The notes: generated by a model not told the origin, from the letters alone. 64,000 bases of DNA from Picocystis sp. L7 (GCA_020975725.1 QXJR01000014.1:434001-498000), one strand, 5' to 3'; numbered from the stretch's first letter, positions 31,445 to 42,149 are shown. Made by a program: numbers and translations.

Positions 31445-33395
31445 AAAGGCCTCCCCATGGACCTTGGGCTCCTTTGGGTCCATTTTGGGCATGACTGATC
31501 AAGCACACACAGTCAGCCATTGTAATTGCCTTGTTGCTTTTTCGAACGCATTCCACATCCTTTCGCAGTCGCTCGCACGTTCGACAGCTCCCTCGCCCTT
31601 CACCGTCGTCACGGTGCAGCGTGGCTGCCCTTCGACCCCAACCCCCTCGACCCACCACCTTCCCCACGAGGTATGCCTGCACGGCTGCAGACGCATCTTC
31701 CCACGCCTTTCCTTTCCCACGCTCGCATCTTCGTTTCGAGGTTCTTCTCCTGTGCGTGGGTCGTCGCTGGCAGGTGCTCGTGGATGCCACGAAGCACCTG
31801 CGTCGCGAACGCCACCTCCCGCGCACAGGAGAAGCCCCTCCCGCTTCTGCCTCCGGCCGTTTCCACTCGTCGTGGGTGCCCCTTGGCACCAGTAGTCCAG
31901 TTCATTCGTCCAGCAGCGTCCTTCCTCGCCTCTTCCCTCCTCTTTTCGCACGCGCGCTCCAACCTCCCCCCTCCCGCTCTTCTTCTTCTTCTTTTCCTTC
32001 ATCTTCTTCCTTCGACGACGGCGCCTGCGTGCTCCTTGTGGCCTGCGATGGAGCCCGCAAGCGTCGTCGTCGTCGTCTTGTCCTCGTCGATCTGGTGTGG
32101 GTTTTCGCCACCAGTGGGATTTTGCCACCCCTCTGCCAGGTTCGCAGGAGGCATCCCGGTCTCGGAGTCGGCTCTTCCGAGGATCCACCTCGTCTGGGAC
32201 GGATCGAGGCTCATCGATACCTCGCTTCCATTGAGATCAAAATATCACCCAAGGAAGTCCCTGGATGATATTTTGATGACGATCTGTGTTCTTCGGTCGA
32301 ATCCCTCGAGATGTCGATCCCCGCCATCGAAATCCCTCCTTGGAAGATATTCGTGTTTTGGACGAAAGTTAACCGCGATCGATCTCCGGGGCGATCTCCC
32401 GGAGACTTTTCGGTCGAGGCATCGATATCCCTTCGACTCAGATATTCCCTCTCCCCGCCCCTCAAAACCCAAGGAGAGGGACCCGGGACCGGACCCCCCC
32501 GATCTCCGGGAGATCGACCCCTCCTTGAGATACCGTAGGGATAACCCAAGTTGGGTCGATCTCCCGGAGATTGCCCGGGAGAGCCGGCATTCCCGAAGGG
32601 GGGGGGTCGGTTCTCTCCGAGAGATTCTCCGAGGGGATCTCCTTGGGATACTCGCAAGTAACCCAAGGAGAGAGAGAGAGGAAAAGAAGACGGAGACGGA
32701 TCAACGGAGGACCCAGCCGGACGAACACGTGGATGGAAGGAGCGGAGGCGCAAGGGAGGCGAAGGAAGAGGAGCGCAGGAGCGTGTGGGAAGAAGAGAAG
32801 AGGAAGGAGGGGGGGGGGGGGGAAGCGCCTTCCCTCTCTCAACGGTCGAAAGGGCGCGTGGATCGATCGTCGAGAGAGGGAGGACAGAACGACGCTGCAG
32901 AAGGGCGTGTGCTGGTGCGAAGCGATAGCGAGCTGCGTGGTGGAAGCGATGGAACGGTGCCTGGACACCGTCGTCGAAAAATGCAACCGGATGCTGGAGG
33001 GTTGGATGCAAGCAAGCAGGTGGCGGAAGCTGGACGGTGCAGAGGAGCTGGAGCTGCTGCTTTCCAAAGTGGGAGAAGGAAGCTGATCACTGCTGGAGGG
33101 AGGTGGAAGCCTTTCCAGGAGGGGCAGGAAAGACTCCCACTTCCCTCCTCATGCTTAGGAAACAGCCAAAGGTAAGGTAGGGAGGGAAACAGGAGCAGTT
33201 GGGGGCATGGTGGGATGGAAAGATGGGTGCATGGGAAGTGCGCAGGTTGCAGCCACAGGTTGGCTGGCTGTTGGCCGTGCACGACCTGAGAAACTAGGCC
33301 ATACCCTCAAGGAGCGTCGTGGGGTGTATTGGAAAAGAAATGGCTGACTGCTTTGTGTGTTTGTGGGTTGGTGCAGGAAAGACATTCGAAGACTT

Positions 33396-34226
33396 TCATG
33401 ACAGATTTGCAGAAGTTCGAGGCACCATGCTGCAGGGCTGTTTGAGTGCAAACCACCCCATCAGCAGTGCCTCTGCCCTTCCATGATGATGGCTGACATG
33501 GACCAGGTGGGTTGCAAGCTCAGGAAAGAGCCTTTTGGCAGCTTCGAAACTTCTTTTCTTGTTGTAATGATGCTTGTCTTTTTTTGGTCTCTCAGCCCCT
33601 CTGCTCTTCCTCTTCAGCATTTGTGTCTCTTCACTCCAGAGTCCAGCATCAGTCCACTCCCTCACTTGATCATCTCTAGCCCTTTGCCACTGGGTGTGTG
33701 GCAACAGGACCACCTTACACCCTGCAGCAACACATGCTCCATGCCATAGTCCCATGCCGTAGGCAGTGGAGTGAATGGACCATGCGGTCGATGCTGGAAT
33801 GGAAATTTGCTTCTCGATGTACACATACGCATCTCTGAGATTGTATTCTCGGAGGAGACGTGCCATTCCTGGGACATCGTAGGACCGTCTTCCTTGCACC
33901 AGGAAGGACGGGCAGTCGACCACACACCAGGTGTCGTCTCGATGGATTGCCACTGCACCTCGCGTGTCTGGATCAATCGCCACCAAGCAACGAGTTTCCG
34001 AACTAGTGCGGATTGCCGTTTTTCTGGTGGCAGGGACCTCTTCCGACAGTTCGTCCTCGGAAGAGATGGCGATCGGTTCGGACATGTCGTCTGCAGAGCC
34101 TGCCCAGGCAGTAGAGTGTCGATTGCGCTCGCAGTCGGATGGGTGAAACGGATGATTGAGAGTCCTTTGATCGTCGAATGATTCGATTTCGACGTGGAAT
34201 CGAATGGTTGCACTGGTCTCCATCAC
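33396..34226 (-). CDS. MOC1/RuvC-like resolvase, Crypton copy 3
   Basis: The 276-residue product is identical to those of copies 1 and 2 and is fully open. Confidence 0.8.
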   Translation of the reverse strand: MMETSATIRFHVEIESFDDQRTLNHPFHPSDCERNRHSTAWAGSADDMSEPIAISSEDELSEEVPATRKTAIRTSSETRCLVAIDPDTRGAVAIHRDDTWCVVDCPSFLVQGRRSYDVPGMARLLREYNLRDAYVYIEKQISIPASTAWSIHSTAYGMGLWHGACVAAGCKVVLLPHTQWQRARDDQVREWTDAGLWSEETQMLKRKSRGAERPKKDKHHYNKKRSFEAAKRLFPELATHLVHVSHHHGRAEALLMGWFALKQPCSMVPRTSANLS

Positions 34227-34703
34227 ACCACAGCGTCGGTCCCATCACCCTGCAGGAAGGGACAAGCGCAGGGTCCTCTCCCTCCCTCTCCCTCACCGAG
34301 AGGGGGTCCCTGATGCGTCGCGTCGAACCCGATTCGAAAGTGCACACAACAGGAGCGTTCTAGCGCTTCGAGAACACTGTCGAACCGCAAGGACGGGTTC
34401 GACATGCCCGAAAACGATGGTGCGCATCGATGCTGAGCCGTGCCGATGAGGTCGCACAGTCGCGCTGCCGACCTCGTCGGCCGACATGCCACCGAAACTG
34501 GAGTCGACGAGTTCGTAGCGGATCGAAACGAGCGTTCCACCACATTCTTCCGCCTAAGCGGTCCGAACGACGATCCTGATACACGGAATTGCGTCGAAGT
34601 CTTGCTTGGACCTCGCGCAGGATGTCGACGGATGGCTCGGCGGACCGACTGGCGGAGGCTGGCCGCGCGCGCGGCATGGACGGCGGGTTCGTGTCGCTGA
34701 CCC

Positions 34704-36812
34704 GTGGTTGTGCGCGTCGCAGGAGTGCCGACGGCTCCCCCAGAAGACTTGGCTCCGTCCGCGTGCGCTGCCGCGGTCGTTCCGGAACCTACTGGCGAGG
34801 ACATTGCCCGTAGTCTACGTGGCAGGCAGTCCCCCAGCACCCGGCGGATGTACGAACTCCGCGTCTCCGCCTTCCTCAAGTGGTTGGGGAAGCAGCCAAT
34901 CGAATCCGATGCCCCATTGGAAAGCGATGATGTCCTCAGCATGATCCAATCCCCGACCGAGTTCCTCCAATGGACGGACCGATTCTTTCGTTCCATCGGG
35001 GGAGGGGCTACCTTGTCCAGCCTCAAGTCCACCAGAAGTGCACTCAATGAGCTCTTGCTACACACTGCACGGACGAGAGGATGGAACACCAGGCACAATG
35101 TCCACACGGACGTCTTGGAATTTTACGTCCAAGCAGCCACAAAGGCAAAGGGCAAGAGGATTCGTGATGCTGGAAGTCTCAGGCCTCGTAGGCTCGAGCA
35201 TGAGGATGAGAGGAAGCTTCACAAGGTCTTCTTGGCCAAGGGAGGGGCTGGCATCCAACACAGGGCTGCCTTTGCATGGTCCTTGCATGCCTTGAACCGA
35301 GGAGATGAGTGGAGGTCACGCTTGAAACTAGAGAACTTTGGGATCTCTACTGCCAAGGCCAACACATCTCCTGATGAGATGGAGATCTTTTCGTTTTGCT
35401 TCGACAGCAGCAAGACGAACACAGAAGGGCACATCGAAACGATTGGGGCAGCAAGGCACTTGGATGCCTTGCTCTGCCCCGTTTCTTCCTTCTTCATGTC
35501 TATGATGTGGAGGTTCACACCACAGTTGGGTGGGATGACGTTTCCCATCTCGGTGGATATGGTGGAAAGCTTGAAGAGAGACGGGTACGACTTCCCATGG
35601 TATGGGCACCCTGTCTATGTGAACAAGTATGGAAAGGAGATGGGCTATGAAGGTCAGAGGTCTTTCTTTAAAGAGGTTATGGCAGAAGCAGGTGTGGGCA
35701 AGAAGGTGCTTCAGTCCAAGACCACCCACCTCAGGACACTTGGTGCACGGCAACTGGATGACCACCAGTGCACCACACGATATGATGTCCAAGCTGCTGG
35801 AAGGTGGTCCCAAAACAGGATGGACAAGCACTACTTGAATGATGTGAGTGTGTCCAATGTGTTGGCAGCATCAGGAGCTCCTGACTCGCACTCCTATTGC
35901 TTGCCAAGAGGCAGAATCACTCCACCCGTGGAGCTCTCAAGGATGATATGGCCAGAGATGGATGCTGTGGTGGATGCATATTCAGCACTCCCCATGGAAG
36001 CAAGGGACAAGGATACAGCCATTGCTTTTTTCTTGGAGGCCATGCTCAGAGGAAGGGACATTCTATTACAAGACTGTGCTGTGCTCATGGAAGAGCTGCC
36101 TTCATGTGCCCTTTGGAGGCATCCCGTGTTCAAGCATCCCATGTGGAAGGAGTTTCAGCAAAGAATTTTGCATGTGCAAGCCACTGATGACTCCCTTGTG
36201 AAGCTTGAGCAGGCAAATGATATGATGGAGCTGAAGATGGCTGTTCATGGGGTAGCCCACAGCATTATGGGCAAACTGGACAGCCTTTCCACAGCCAACA
36301 GCTCCAAACAACAGCCGATGGGACAGGTTGTGCCATCCCATGGACTGTGCATCAAATGCAAGCAAGTGGCAGTCAGCCCCCCATTGAGTGAAGACCACCC
36401 TGGCACTACTCCTGAAGCACCTGGTGCCATAGCCTCAATGCCTTCTCAGTTGAGAGAATTGCCCACCCTCCCCCAAGAATTTGCAGTATTCTCGGGCCCC
36501 TTGGAGTTGTGGGAGGCCTATGCTACTGGTTCTGACATTCATCTCAGCTACAAGGAGGCTGAGGAAAAGACAAAGAAGAAGTGGAGGGATGCAGAAACAA
36601 GTGAAAGGAGGAAGAAGAACCAGCAGACCTGGTACAAAATTACAACATTTGTGAAGCTGGTGGAAGGACACCCCCAAGGCCCCATGGACTGCTTGCTGAA
36701 GCTCGCTCGGCTTTTGCGCAACCAGCCTTCCTGGAGACTTGGGACCTTGCTTGGCAAGCTTCCAGACAAAAGTTGGGTGGACTCTGCCTTTGCCATGCTC
36801 GAGCAGCACTGA
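34704..36812 (+). CDS. Crypton tyrosine recombinase, copy 3
   Basis: The 702-codon frame is identical to those of copies 1 and 2. The extra G of this copy lies upstream of the gene and does not touch the frame. Confidence 0.88.
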   Translation: MVVRVAGVPTAPPEDLAPSACAAAVVPEPTGEDIARSLRGRQSPSTRRMYELRVSAFLKWLGKQPIESDAPLESDDVLSMIQSPTEFLQWTDRFFRSIGGGATLSSLKSTRSALNELLLHTARTRGWNTRHNVHTDVLEFYVQAATKAKGKRIRDAGSLRPRRLEHEDERKLHKVFLAKGGAGIQHRAAFAWSLHALNRGDEWRSRLKLENFGISTAKANTSPDEMEIFSFCFDSSKTNTEGHIETIGAARHLDALLCPVSSFFMSMMWRFTPQLGGMTFPISVDMVESLKRDGYDFPWYGHPVYVNKYGKEMGYEGQRSFFKEVMAEAGVGKKVLQSKTTHLRTLGARQLDDHQCTTRYDVQAAGRWSQNRMDKHYLNDVSVSNVLAASGAPDSHSYCLPRGRITPPVELSRMIWPEMDAVVDAYSALPMEARDKDTAIAFFLEAMLRGRDILLQDCAVLMEELPSCALWRHPVFKHPMWKEFQQRILHVQATDDSLVKLEQANDMMELKMAVHGVAHSIMGKLDSLSTANSSKQQPMGQVVPSHGLCIKCKQVAVSPPLSEDHPGTTPEAPGAIASMPSQLRELPTLPQEFAVFSGPLELWEAYATGSDIHLSYKEAEEKTKKKWRDAETSERRKKNQQTWYKITTFVKLVEGHPQGPMDCLLKLARLLRNQPSWRLGTLLGKLPDKSWVDSAFAMLEQH

Positions 36813-37903
36813 AAAGGCCTCCCCATGGACCTTGGGCTCCTTTGGGTCCATTTTGGGCATGACTGATCAAGCACACACAGTCAGCCATTGTAATTGCCTT
36901 GTTGCTTTTTCGAACGCATTCCACATCCTTTCGCAGTCGCTCGCACGTTCGACAGCTCCCTCGCCCTTCACCGTCGTCACGGTGCAGCGTGGCTGCCCTT
37001 CGACCCCAACCCCCTCGACCCACCACCTTCCCCACGAGGTATGCCTGCACGGCTGCAGACGCATCTTCCCACGCCTTTCCTTTCCCACGCTCGCATCTTC
37101 GTTTCGAGGTTCTTCTCCTGTGCGTGGGTCGTCGCTGGCAGGTGCTCGTGGATGCCACGAAGCACCTGCGTCGCGAACGCCACCTCCCGCGCACAGGAGA
37201 AGCCCCTCCCGCTTCTGCCTCCGGCCGTTTCCACTCGTCGTGGGTGCCCCTTGGCACCAGTAGTCCAGTTCATTCGTCCAGCAGCGTCCTTCCTCGCCTC
37301 TTCCCTCCTCTTTTCGCACGCGCGCTCCAACCTCCCCCCTCCCGCTCTTCTTCTTCTTCTTTTCCTTCATCTTCTTCCTTCGACGACGGCGCCTGCGTGC
37401 TCCTTGTGGCCTGCGATGGAGCCCGCAAGCGTCGTCGTCGTCGTCTTGTCCTCGTCGATCTGGTGTGGGTTTTCGCCACCAGTGGGATTTTGCCACCCCT
37501 CTGCCAGGTTCGCAGGAGGCATCCCGGTCTCGGAGTCGGCTCTTCCGAGGATCCACCTCGTCTGGGACGGATCGAGGCTCATCGATACCTCGCTTCCATT
37601 GAGATCAAAATATCACCCAAGGAAGTCCCTGGATGATATTTTGATGACGATCTGTGTTCTTCGGTCGAATCCCTCGAGATGTCGATCCCCGCCATCGAAA
37701 TCCCTCCTTGGAAGATATTCGTGTTTTGGACGAAAGTTAACCGCGATCGATCTCCGGGGCGATCTCCCGGAGACTTTTCGGTCGAGGCATCGATATCCCT
37801 TCGACTCAGATATTCCCTCTCCCCGCCCCTCAAAACCCAAGGAGAGGGACCCGGGACCGGACCCCCCCGATCTCCGGGAGATCGACCCCTCCTTGAGATA
37901 CCG

Positions 37904-38008
37904 TCCCCTTCCCCTTGGATCTTCTCTCTGTCCCTCTCAATCGCACTCCCTCTCCCATTCCCTCTCCCTCTCCTCGAGTCGTTCCCTCCGTGTGTGTGAC
38001 TCTCCTTG
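37904..38008. other. Host spacer between Crypton array and Harbinger element
   Basis: These 105 bp of pyrimidine-rich DNA (CTCTCCCATTCCCTCTCC-type) end in the TTG target duplication of the Harbinger element. If the two elements are removed in thought, this stretch would join the RBR leader at 21801. It is therefore probably the original RBR leader or core promoter. Confidence 0.6.
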
Positions 38009-38041
38009 AGCCGTGGTCACACCCTCAAGGGATTAGGGTGA
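38009..38041 (+). repeat. Harbinger left terminal inverted repeat
   Basis: The 33-bp repeat begins AGCCGTGGTCACACCCTC and is preceded directly by TTG. Confidence 0.92.
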
Positions 38042-38203
38042 ACCCGGGACTGCAACTTGAAACCGGATTTGATTGAGGTCACACCCTCTGTCAATTGGGG
38101 GCGAAACTCGGTGCTTTCTTCTGCTGTTTTTTTCTGCGGGCGTGGGGTTTACTGAACTCGCTCGAGATCTTCCCGCCACTCGACAGGCCCCGATCGCACG
38201 GAC

Positions 38204-39979
38204 GTGCGAAGTTTTCACGTCCTCCTCGCTTACGTCGACAAGAGCGCTAGCATGCCCCCTATGTCGAAACGCGTTTCCAAGCCCACGGAAAAGGCGGCCT
38301 ACCTTGCGAAGGCAGCCGAAGTTGCGAAAAAGAAACGGAGAAAGGATGCTGCTCCGATTGGGAACTCCTTGTCTAACCTGGGTACAGCAAGCATGCTCGA
38401 CCAAGTACTGTACGTTGCTCCCACCAAACAGCTCCCACAAATCGAAGGTGATATACCTGGTTTAAAAGGCAATGATGTAAATGGAGAGTTTTGCCCTCCA
38501 CAATCCACGGTAGCACCAACCAGTGAGTGTGACATCATAGTTGGTGAGCCATCGCATACTCAAAGTGAGAAGGGACAGGAGAATGAAACAGAAGATGTAC
38601 CCACGGATATGTCTATGGCTAGTGTAGAAAAAGAAAGTGGATGCATAGAAATGTGTGGCGAAGACAAGGAGCTTGAAAGAGTGAGCCTTCTTCATACTCC
38701 AACACAACACGTGCTCCACCGGGGTGGGTGTGTCATTAAAGGACCTGTGCGTAGTCCAATAAACCCTCATCAATTTCACCCTATTCAAGGTACTGCAGAA
38801 GAAAACCTTGTACACATGACACAAAACAAAAGTCCAGCAGATTCCATCCCTTCACATGTTGATTTGCGATCGCTTTCGGCTATCAATGCCTCGACATACG
38901 CGTGGGGAAGGGATAGGAAGACAGCCAACCCCGTGATACTGGAATTTATCAAAGTGAGAGGTGAGTTGCTCCACTCTGCTTTCAAGCCAGCCATGGGTAA
39001 CAACAGCACTGTACAAGGTTGGAGGAAAGTCCGCAAGGAATTGGTGTGTAGACTAATAGCTTCTGGAGAGGGTAATAACATCCCATGGTTCATTGGTGGT
39101 GGTACTACATGGCAATATTATGTGCGTAAACAGGGTTGGGATAAGCAAGAGGCTTTGAATGCTCTAGAAAAGCACTTTTGTGCTGCAGCAACCGAAAAAT
39201 GGAAGAGCCTACAACGTACTTTTAGGGAAAACCATTTGGTTAAAGTTGTAGACAAAGAAGGCGTGCCCGTGCTTGATCCACAGTCAGGGAAGCCTTTGAC
39301 ACGCAAGTGGCGCACAGGTGATGCTTTTGATCCTTCTGCAGTCACGTGGGTTTATTTTGATGCGATGGCCCCATGTATGTTGCGGAAGGGAACATACAAC
39401 CCAGATCCAGGTGTTATTCTAGAGACAGGGAAACTTTTTCAGCGTAATACCTCATCCGGGAAGAAACATTCTGACCATACTCAGCATGCCTTCACGTCTT
39501 CCTCCTTCGATGATTGTATACCATCCACCAAGCAACTATCAAAAAAGACGGCACACCATCCACGAGATGAAGTTGAAGAAGAAGAAGATTTGACACATGC
39601 AAAGGAACAAGGCGATGAACATGACGGTGAAACGGCGGGTGGATCCGTACCATGTCCAAGAAGTAGGAGGAAACGAAGCGTTGCGGACATGAGGCATGAG
39701 GAGAGTCTAGATACACTAAAACATCTTCACGAGAAAGTAATTGCTACGTCAAAAGAATTCATGAATAAGATAAGCTTCACCGAAAAGATGCGTGCAGAAG
39801 CACGAACAAAGGCACATGAAGAGACTTTAGAAGAAATGCGAGAATGGGACTTGCTCATGTTAGAGTACATGGCAAAGGGATTGTCAAAGGAACAAATCAT
39901 GGAAGTCATAGGGAAGAAGCCTGAATACGAAGCAACGTATGAAGCACGACTAGCAGCGCGCTTGAAGCTCATCTCTTAA
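38204..39979 (+). CDS. Harbinger accessory protein, Myb/MADF-like DNA-binding
   Basis: The 591-residue frame is the second gene typical of PIF/Harbinger elements. It binds subterminal DNA and brings the transposase to the nucleus and the ends. A trihelix/MADF-like region spans about residues 245-395 (LEFIKVRGELLHSAF, GWRKVRKELVCRLI, ATEKWKSLQRTF, TGDAFDPSAVTWVYFDAM). A C-terminal coiled helical region follows (KTKAHEETLEEMREW-type), after basic stretches such as SRRKRS. In-frame ATGs at 38204 and 38252 (MPPMSKRVSKP) are possible starts; the second gives a basic N-terminus. It converges on the transposase gene, 273 bp away. Confidence 0.75.
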   Translation: MRSFHVLLAYVDKSASMPPMSKRVSKPTEKAAYLAKAAEVAKKKRRKDAAPIGNSLSNLGTASMLDQVLYVAPTKQLPQIEGDIPGLKGNDVNGEFCPPQSTVAPTSECDIIVGEPSHTQSEKGQENETEDVPTDMSMASVEKESGCIEMCGEDKELERVSLLHTPTQHVLHRGGCVIKGPVRSPINPHQFHPIQGTAEENLVHMTQNKSPADSIPSHVDLRSLSAINASTYAWGRDRKTANPVILEFIKVRGELLHSAFKPAMGNNSTVQGWRKVRKELVCRLIASGEGNNIPWFIGGGTTWQYYVRKQGWDKQEALNALEKHFCAAATEKWKSLQRTFRENHLVKVVDKEGVPVLDPQSGKPLTRKWRTGDAFDPSAVTWVYFDAMAPCMLRKGTYNPDPGVILETGKLFQRNTSSGKKHSDHTQHAFTSSSFDDCIPSTKQLSKKTAHHPRDEVEEEEDLTHAKEQGDEHDGETAGGSVPCPRSRRKRSVADMRHEESLDTLKHLHEKVIATSKEFMNKISFTEKMRAEARTKAHEETLEEMREWDLLMLEYMAKGLSKEQIMEVIGKKPEYEATYEARLAARLKLIS

Positions 39980-40252
39980 ATTTACAATGATCCTGTGGCA
40001 TGATTGAGAGTACTTTCATGTACCCTTCCTACCCATGTCTACGTGACGGAGAAGCTTCAACGAGACATGTCCATGCTGAGCCGACGTCGCCTTTTCAACT
40101 TGCAAGAAGACTTGATCTGCTTTTGACAGTTCTGGATCGTTCGCATGATGCTCTCGCCATCGTACAACACATTTTTTGTTCACATGATGCGCAGCAGTGG
40201 AGGAGAGTAAAACTCATGCTGTGTATTCTTTCTTGCTGATTTTGATTATGTG

Positions 40253-41623
40253 TCACCTACCCCCATGTTGACGCCTTGGCTCGTACATTCCTGAAGTGAA
40301 GTATTCAGCAAATTTATCTCTCACCACTGTTGCTCCACCTTGCGGTTGCAACAACGCATCCCTTTCATCATCGTGTAACAAGTGAATGGCTCGCGGTTCC
40401 TCCTCCAACTCCGGAACGCCCTCTGACCATTGTTGACGGTATGCATCGTTCTCCTCGAGGAGGAAATTATGTAGAATAACAGATGCATAAATACTCTTTG
40501 TGGCCATACTACGGCTAGTCCTATGAGCAGTGAGCAGCATCCTAAACCTACCCTTTAGTCTCCCAAAAGCATGCTCAACTATCATCCTCGCTGATGACAT
40601 TGTGTAGTTGTATGTTCGTTCAGGACCATGAATAGATGTGCCCTCAAACGGTGCTTGAAACCAAGGATACAACGTGAAGGCTGCATCGCCAAGGACCTGT
40701 GGAGAAACTGAGTAGTCCATACCTAGTGGGTAGCGTAGCTTTGCATACAACCGATACATGTCTGTGAGAAAACCTGCTCTCAAGCGTTGGAAAAGTTCCA
40801 TCCTGTCAATTACCGCTGCGTCACTACAGCCACCAGGACAACCTACATGAATAGCAAGGAACTTGCCATTCCCATCCACGAAAGCCATGCATGTCACTGC
40901 ATAGAAGCCTTTGAAGCACCAATAGCTTTGATAATCTACTGGATCGGAGAGATCAACTGGAATGAACGATCCATCAACTGCCATACAAGCGTTGGGAAAT
41001 CCCCTATGCTGCATGATCTTTATGAGGCGCGCAACTTCTTCCTCTGTTTCTGGTGCCCGCACCATTTGCTCTCCGAGAAGCTGAATGATTGCATCCACAC
41101 CCACGCGGAATGCTTTAATGGCTGTAGACCTACCCACCCCGTACTTATACTCTAGCATGTCCCATGTGTTTCCATGGGCCAACCTCACCAGGACTATGGC
41201 AAGAATGCAAGTTGGCGTGAGATGGTCTTTTCGAGCATATCGAGAAGGCTGGAGTCTCGGAGACAAACGTAGCAAGAGTCTTTCGAAAGTCCCCTTCGTC
41301 ATGCGGAAAACTCGTTTAAACCTAGCATCAGACACTTTTTCAGAAAAGAGATACTGGAAAGACCCACAACCATCGCGGTCGAGTTTCCACACATCCTTGC
41401 ACAAACGGTTCTGCTGTTCCTGCACAAAGCACAACATACCCAGCAAGTTCAAAGCAAGGCAAAAATACCACTGCGCACTTGCGACGCATAAGCAACCATA
41501 CCAATCATCGTCATCTGCATCGTTTTGTGTACAGTGGAGATATCTTCGGCGTTTCTGACCAGTAAAAGTTCTTGACGCACCCAGGCGGACACGTACCTCC
41601 CTACCCCCATCCGAGAGTCGCAT
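40253..41623 (-). CDS. PIF/Harbinger DDE transposase
   Basis: The 456-residue protein has a helix-turn-helix region at about 130-175 (HLTPTCILAIVLVRLAHG, GVGRSTAIKAFRVGV). The DDE_4-type catalytic core has Asp217 (MAVDGSFIPV), Asp268 (GGCSDAAVIDR), a GDAAFTLYPW block, and Glu350 (ARMIVEHAFGRLKGRF), followed by ILHNFLLE. These are the diagnostic elements of the Harbinger superfamily related to HARBI1. All three acidic residues are present and the frame is open. The N-terminal 60 residues include a Cys/hydrophobic stretch of unclear role; a downstream ATG may be the real start. Confidence 0.93.
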   Translation of the reverse strand: MRLSDGGREVRVRLGASRTFTGQKRRRYLHCTQNDADDDDWYGCLCVASAQWYFCLALNLLGMLCFVQEQQNRLCKDVWKLDRDGCGSFQYLFSEKVSDARFKRVFRMTKGTFERLLLRLSPRLQPSRYARKDHLTPTCILAIVLVRLAHGNTWDMLEYKYGVGRSTAIKAFRVGVDAIIQLLGEQMVRAPETEEEVARLIKIMQHRGFPNACMAVDGSFIPVDLSDPVDYQSYWCFKGFYAVTCMAFVDGNGKFLAIHVGCPGGCSDAAVIDRMELFQRLRAGFLTDMYRLYAKLRYPLGMDYSVSPQVLGDAAFTLYPWFQAPFEGTSIHGPERTYNYTMSSARMIVEHAFGRLKGRFRMLLTAHRTSRSMATKSIYASVILHNFLLEENDAYRQQWSEGVPELEEEPRAIHLLHDDERDALLQPQGGATVVRDKFAEYFTSGMYEPRRQHGGR

Positions 41624-42116
41624 GAGCCTTGTTCGAGCGTTTCTAAGCCCACAAGCAGAACGTGCGACGAGCTACAAGCACACCCGTGGAATGGCGGACA
41701 CGTCGAAGAGGTTCGTCAGCATACGTTGACGCACGTTGCGCCGAAGAGGAGGCACATTCGCTTCCGACACAGCCGACGTACTACCCAACGTGTTTCACCC
41801 CTACCGTGTTCGAGCGTGTGTGCAGGGTGGCTCGTTTCACCCCCTCTGCGCATATGTCGAAAATCGACCTACATATAAGTCGAGAAACCCGTTTTGAAAA
41901 GAAACTAATCGTTTCTCTCAGAGGAGGATGTGAGGGTTTCCCCCCTGCCACGGACCCAGAGTGAAACTCTTCAGTCCTCAAAGCACATGTTCCATCTTCG
42001 GTTTTTTTGCCGACTAAAATAAGTAATATTTTTGGCAAAATATACAAATTGCTTCGAGGCGGACAATCGCCCCACCGGGGGGTGAAACCCAGACAAAAAG
42101 TTTCACCCCGTCTGTG

Positions 42117-42149
42117 TCACCCTAATCCCTTGAGGGTGTGACCACGGCT
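42117..42149 (-). repeat. Harbinger right terminal inverted repeat
   Basis: This is the exact reverse complement of 38009-38041 and is followed directly by TTG. Confidence 0.92.

Larger units (their letters stand above)
27169..32535 (+). mobile_element. Crypton-type transposon, copy 2
   Basis: The middle copy of the array is 5,367 bp with a 13-G run. It is bounded on both sides by element-element junctions reading GAGATACCG|TAGGGATAACC, so both its ends are in the joined form expected of a circle junction. Confidence 0.85.
21802..37903. repeat. Head-to-tail array of three Crypton copies
   Basis: Three direct copies start at 21802, 27169 and 32536 and end at 37903 (periods 5367, 5367 and 5368). 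A CGT trinucleotide stands at every border (21800-21802, 27167-27169, 32534-32536, 37902-37904). I find no difference between copies except the poly-G run (13, 13 and 14 G). Predicted proteins in all frames are the same apart from those crossing the G run. The left flank (AAGATCG) and right flank (TCCCCTTCCC) are not related to the repeat, so the array sits in unique host DNA. Such an array is expected if a circular form integrates into the junction of a resident copy, or by unequal exchange. Confidence 0.93.
32536..37903 (+). mobile_element. Crypton-type transposon, copy 3
   Basis: The right-hand copy is 5,368 bp with a 14-G run. Its right end GAGATACCG is followed by unique DNA (TCCCCTTCCCCTTGG). 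This flank should have been continuous with the sequence left of 21802 before insertion. Confidence 0.85.
38009..42149. mobile_element. PIF/Harbinger DNA transposon, apparently complete
   Basis: The element is 4,141 bp. Perfect 33-bp terminal inverted repeats lie at 38009-38041 and 42117-42149 (outer bases AGCCGTGGTCACACCC). TTG at 38006-38008 and 42150-42152 forms a 3-bp target duplication, as expected for the superfamily. Two convergent genes fill the interior: a Myb/MADF-like DNA-binding protein and a DDE transposase, the standard Harbinger pair. Both are open along their length, so the copy looks recent and possibly autonomous. Subterminal DNA repeats GTCACACCCTC on the left and GTTTCACCCC/GGGGTGAAAC blocks on the right, likely transposase or accessory-protein sites. 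Confidence 0.93.

Noticed and set aside
21802-37903. DIRS-like retroelement as an alternative to Crypton
   Set aside because: There is a tyrosine recombinase but no reverse transcriptase or RNase H frame anywhere in the 5.37-kb unit, and the C-terminal domain is of Crypton type.
21802-37903. Array as a pure assembly duplication
   Set aside because: Not fully excluded, but the G run differs in copy 3 and all borders fall exactly on the CGT core, which fits biology better. Long reads would decide.
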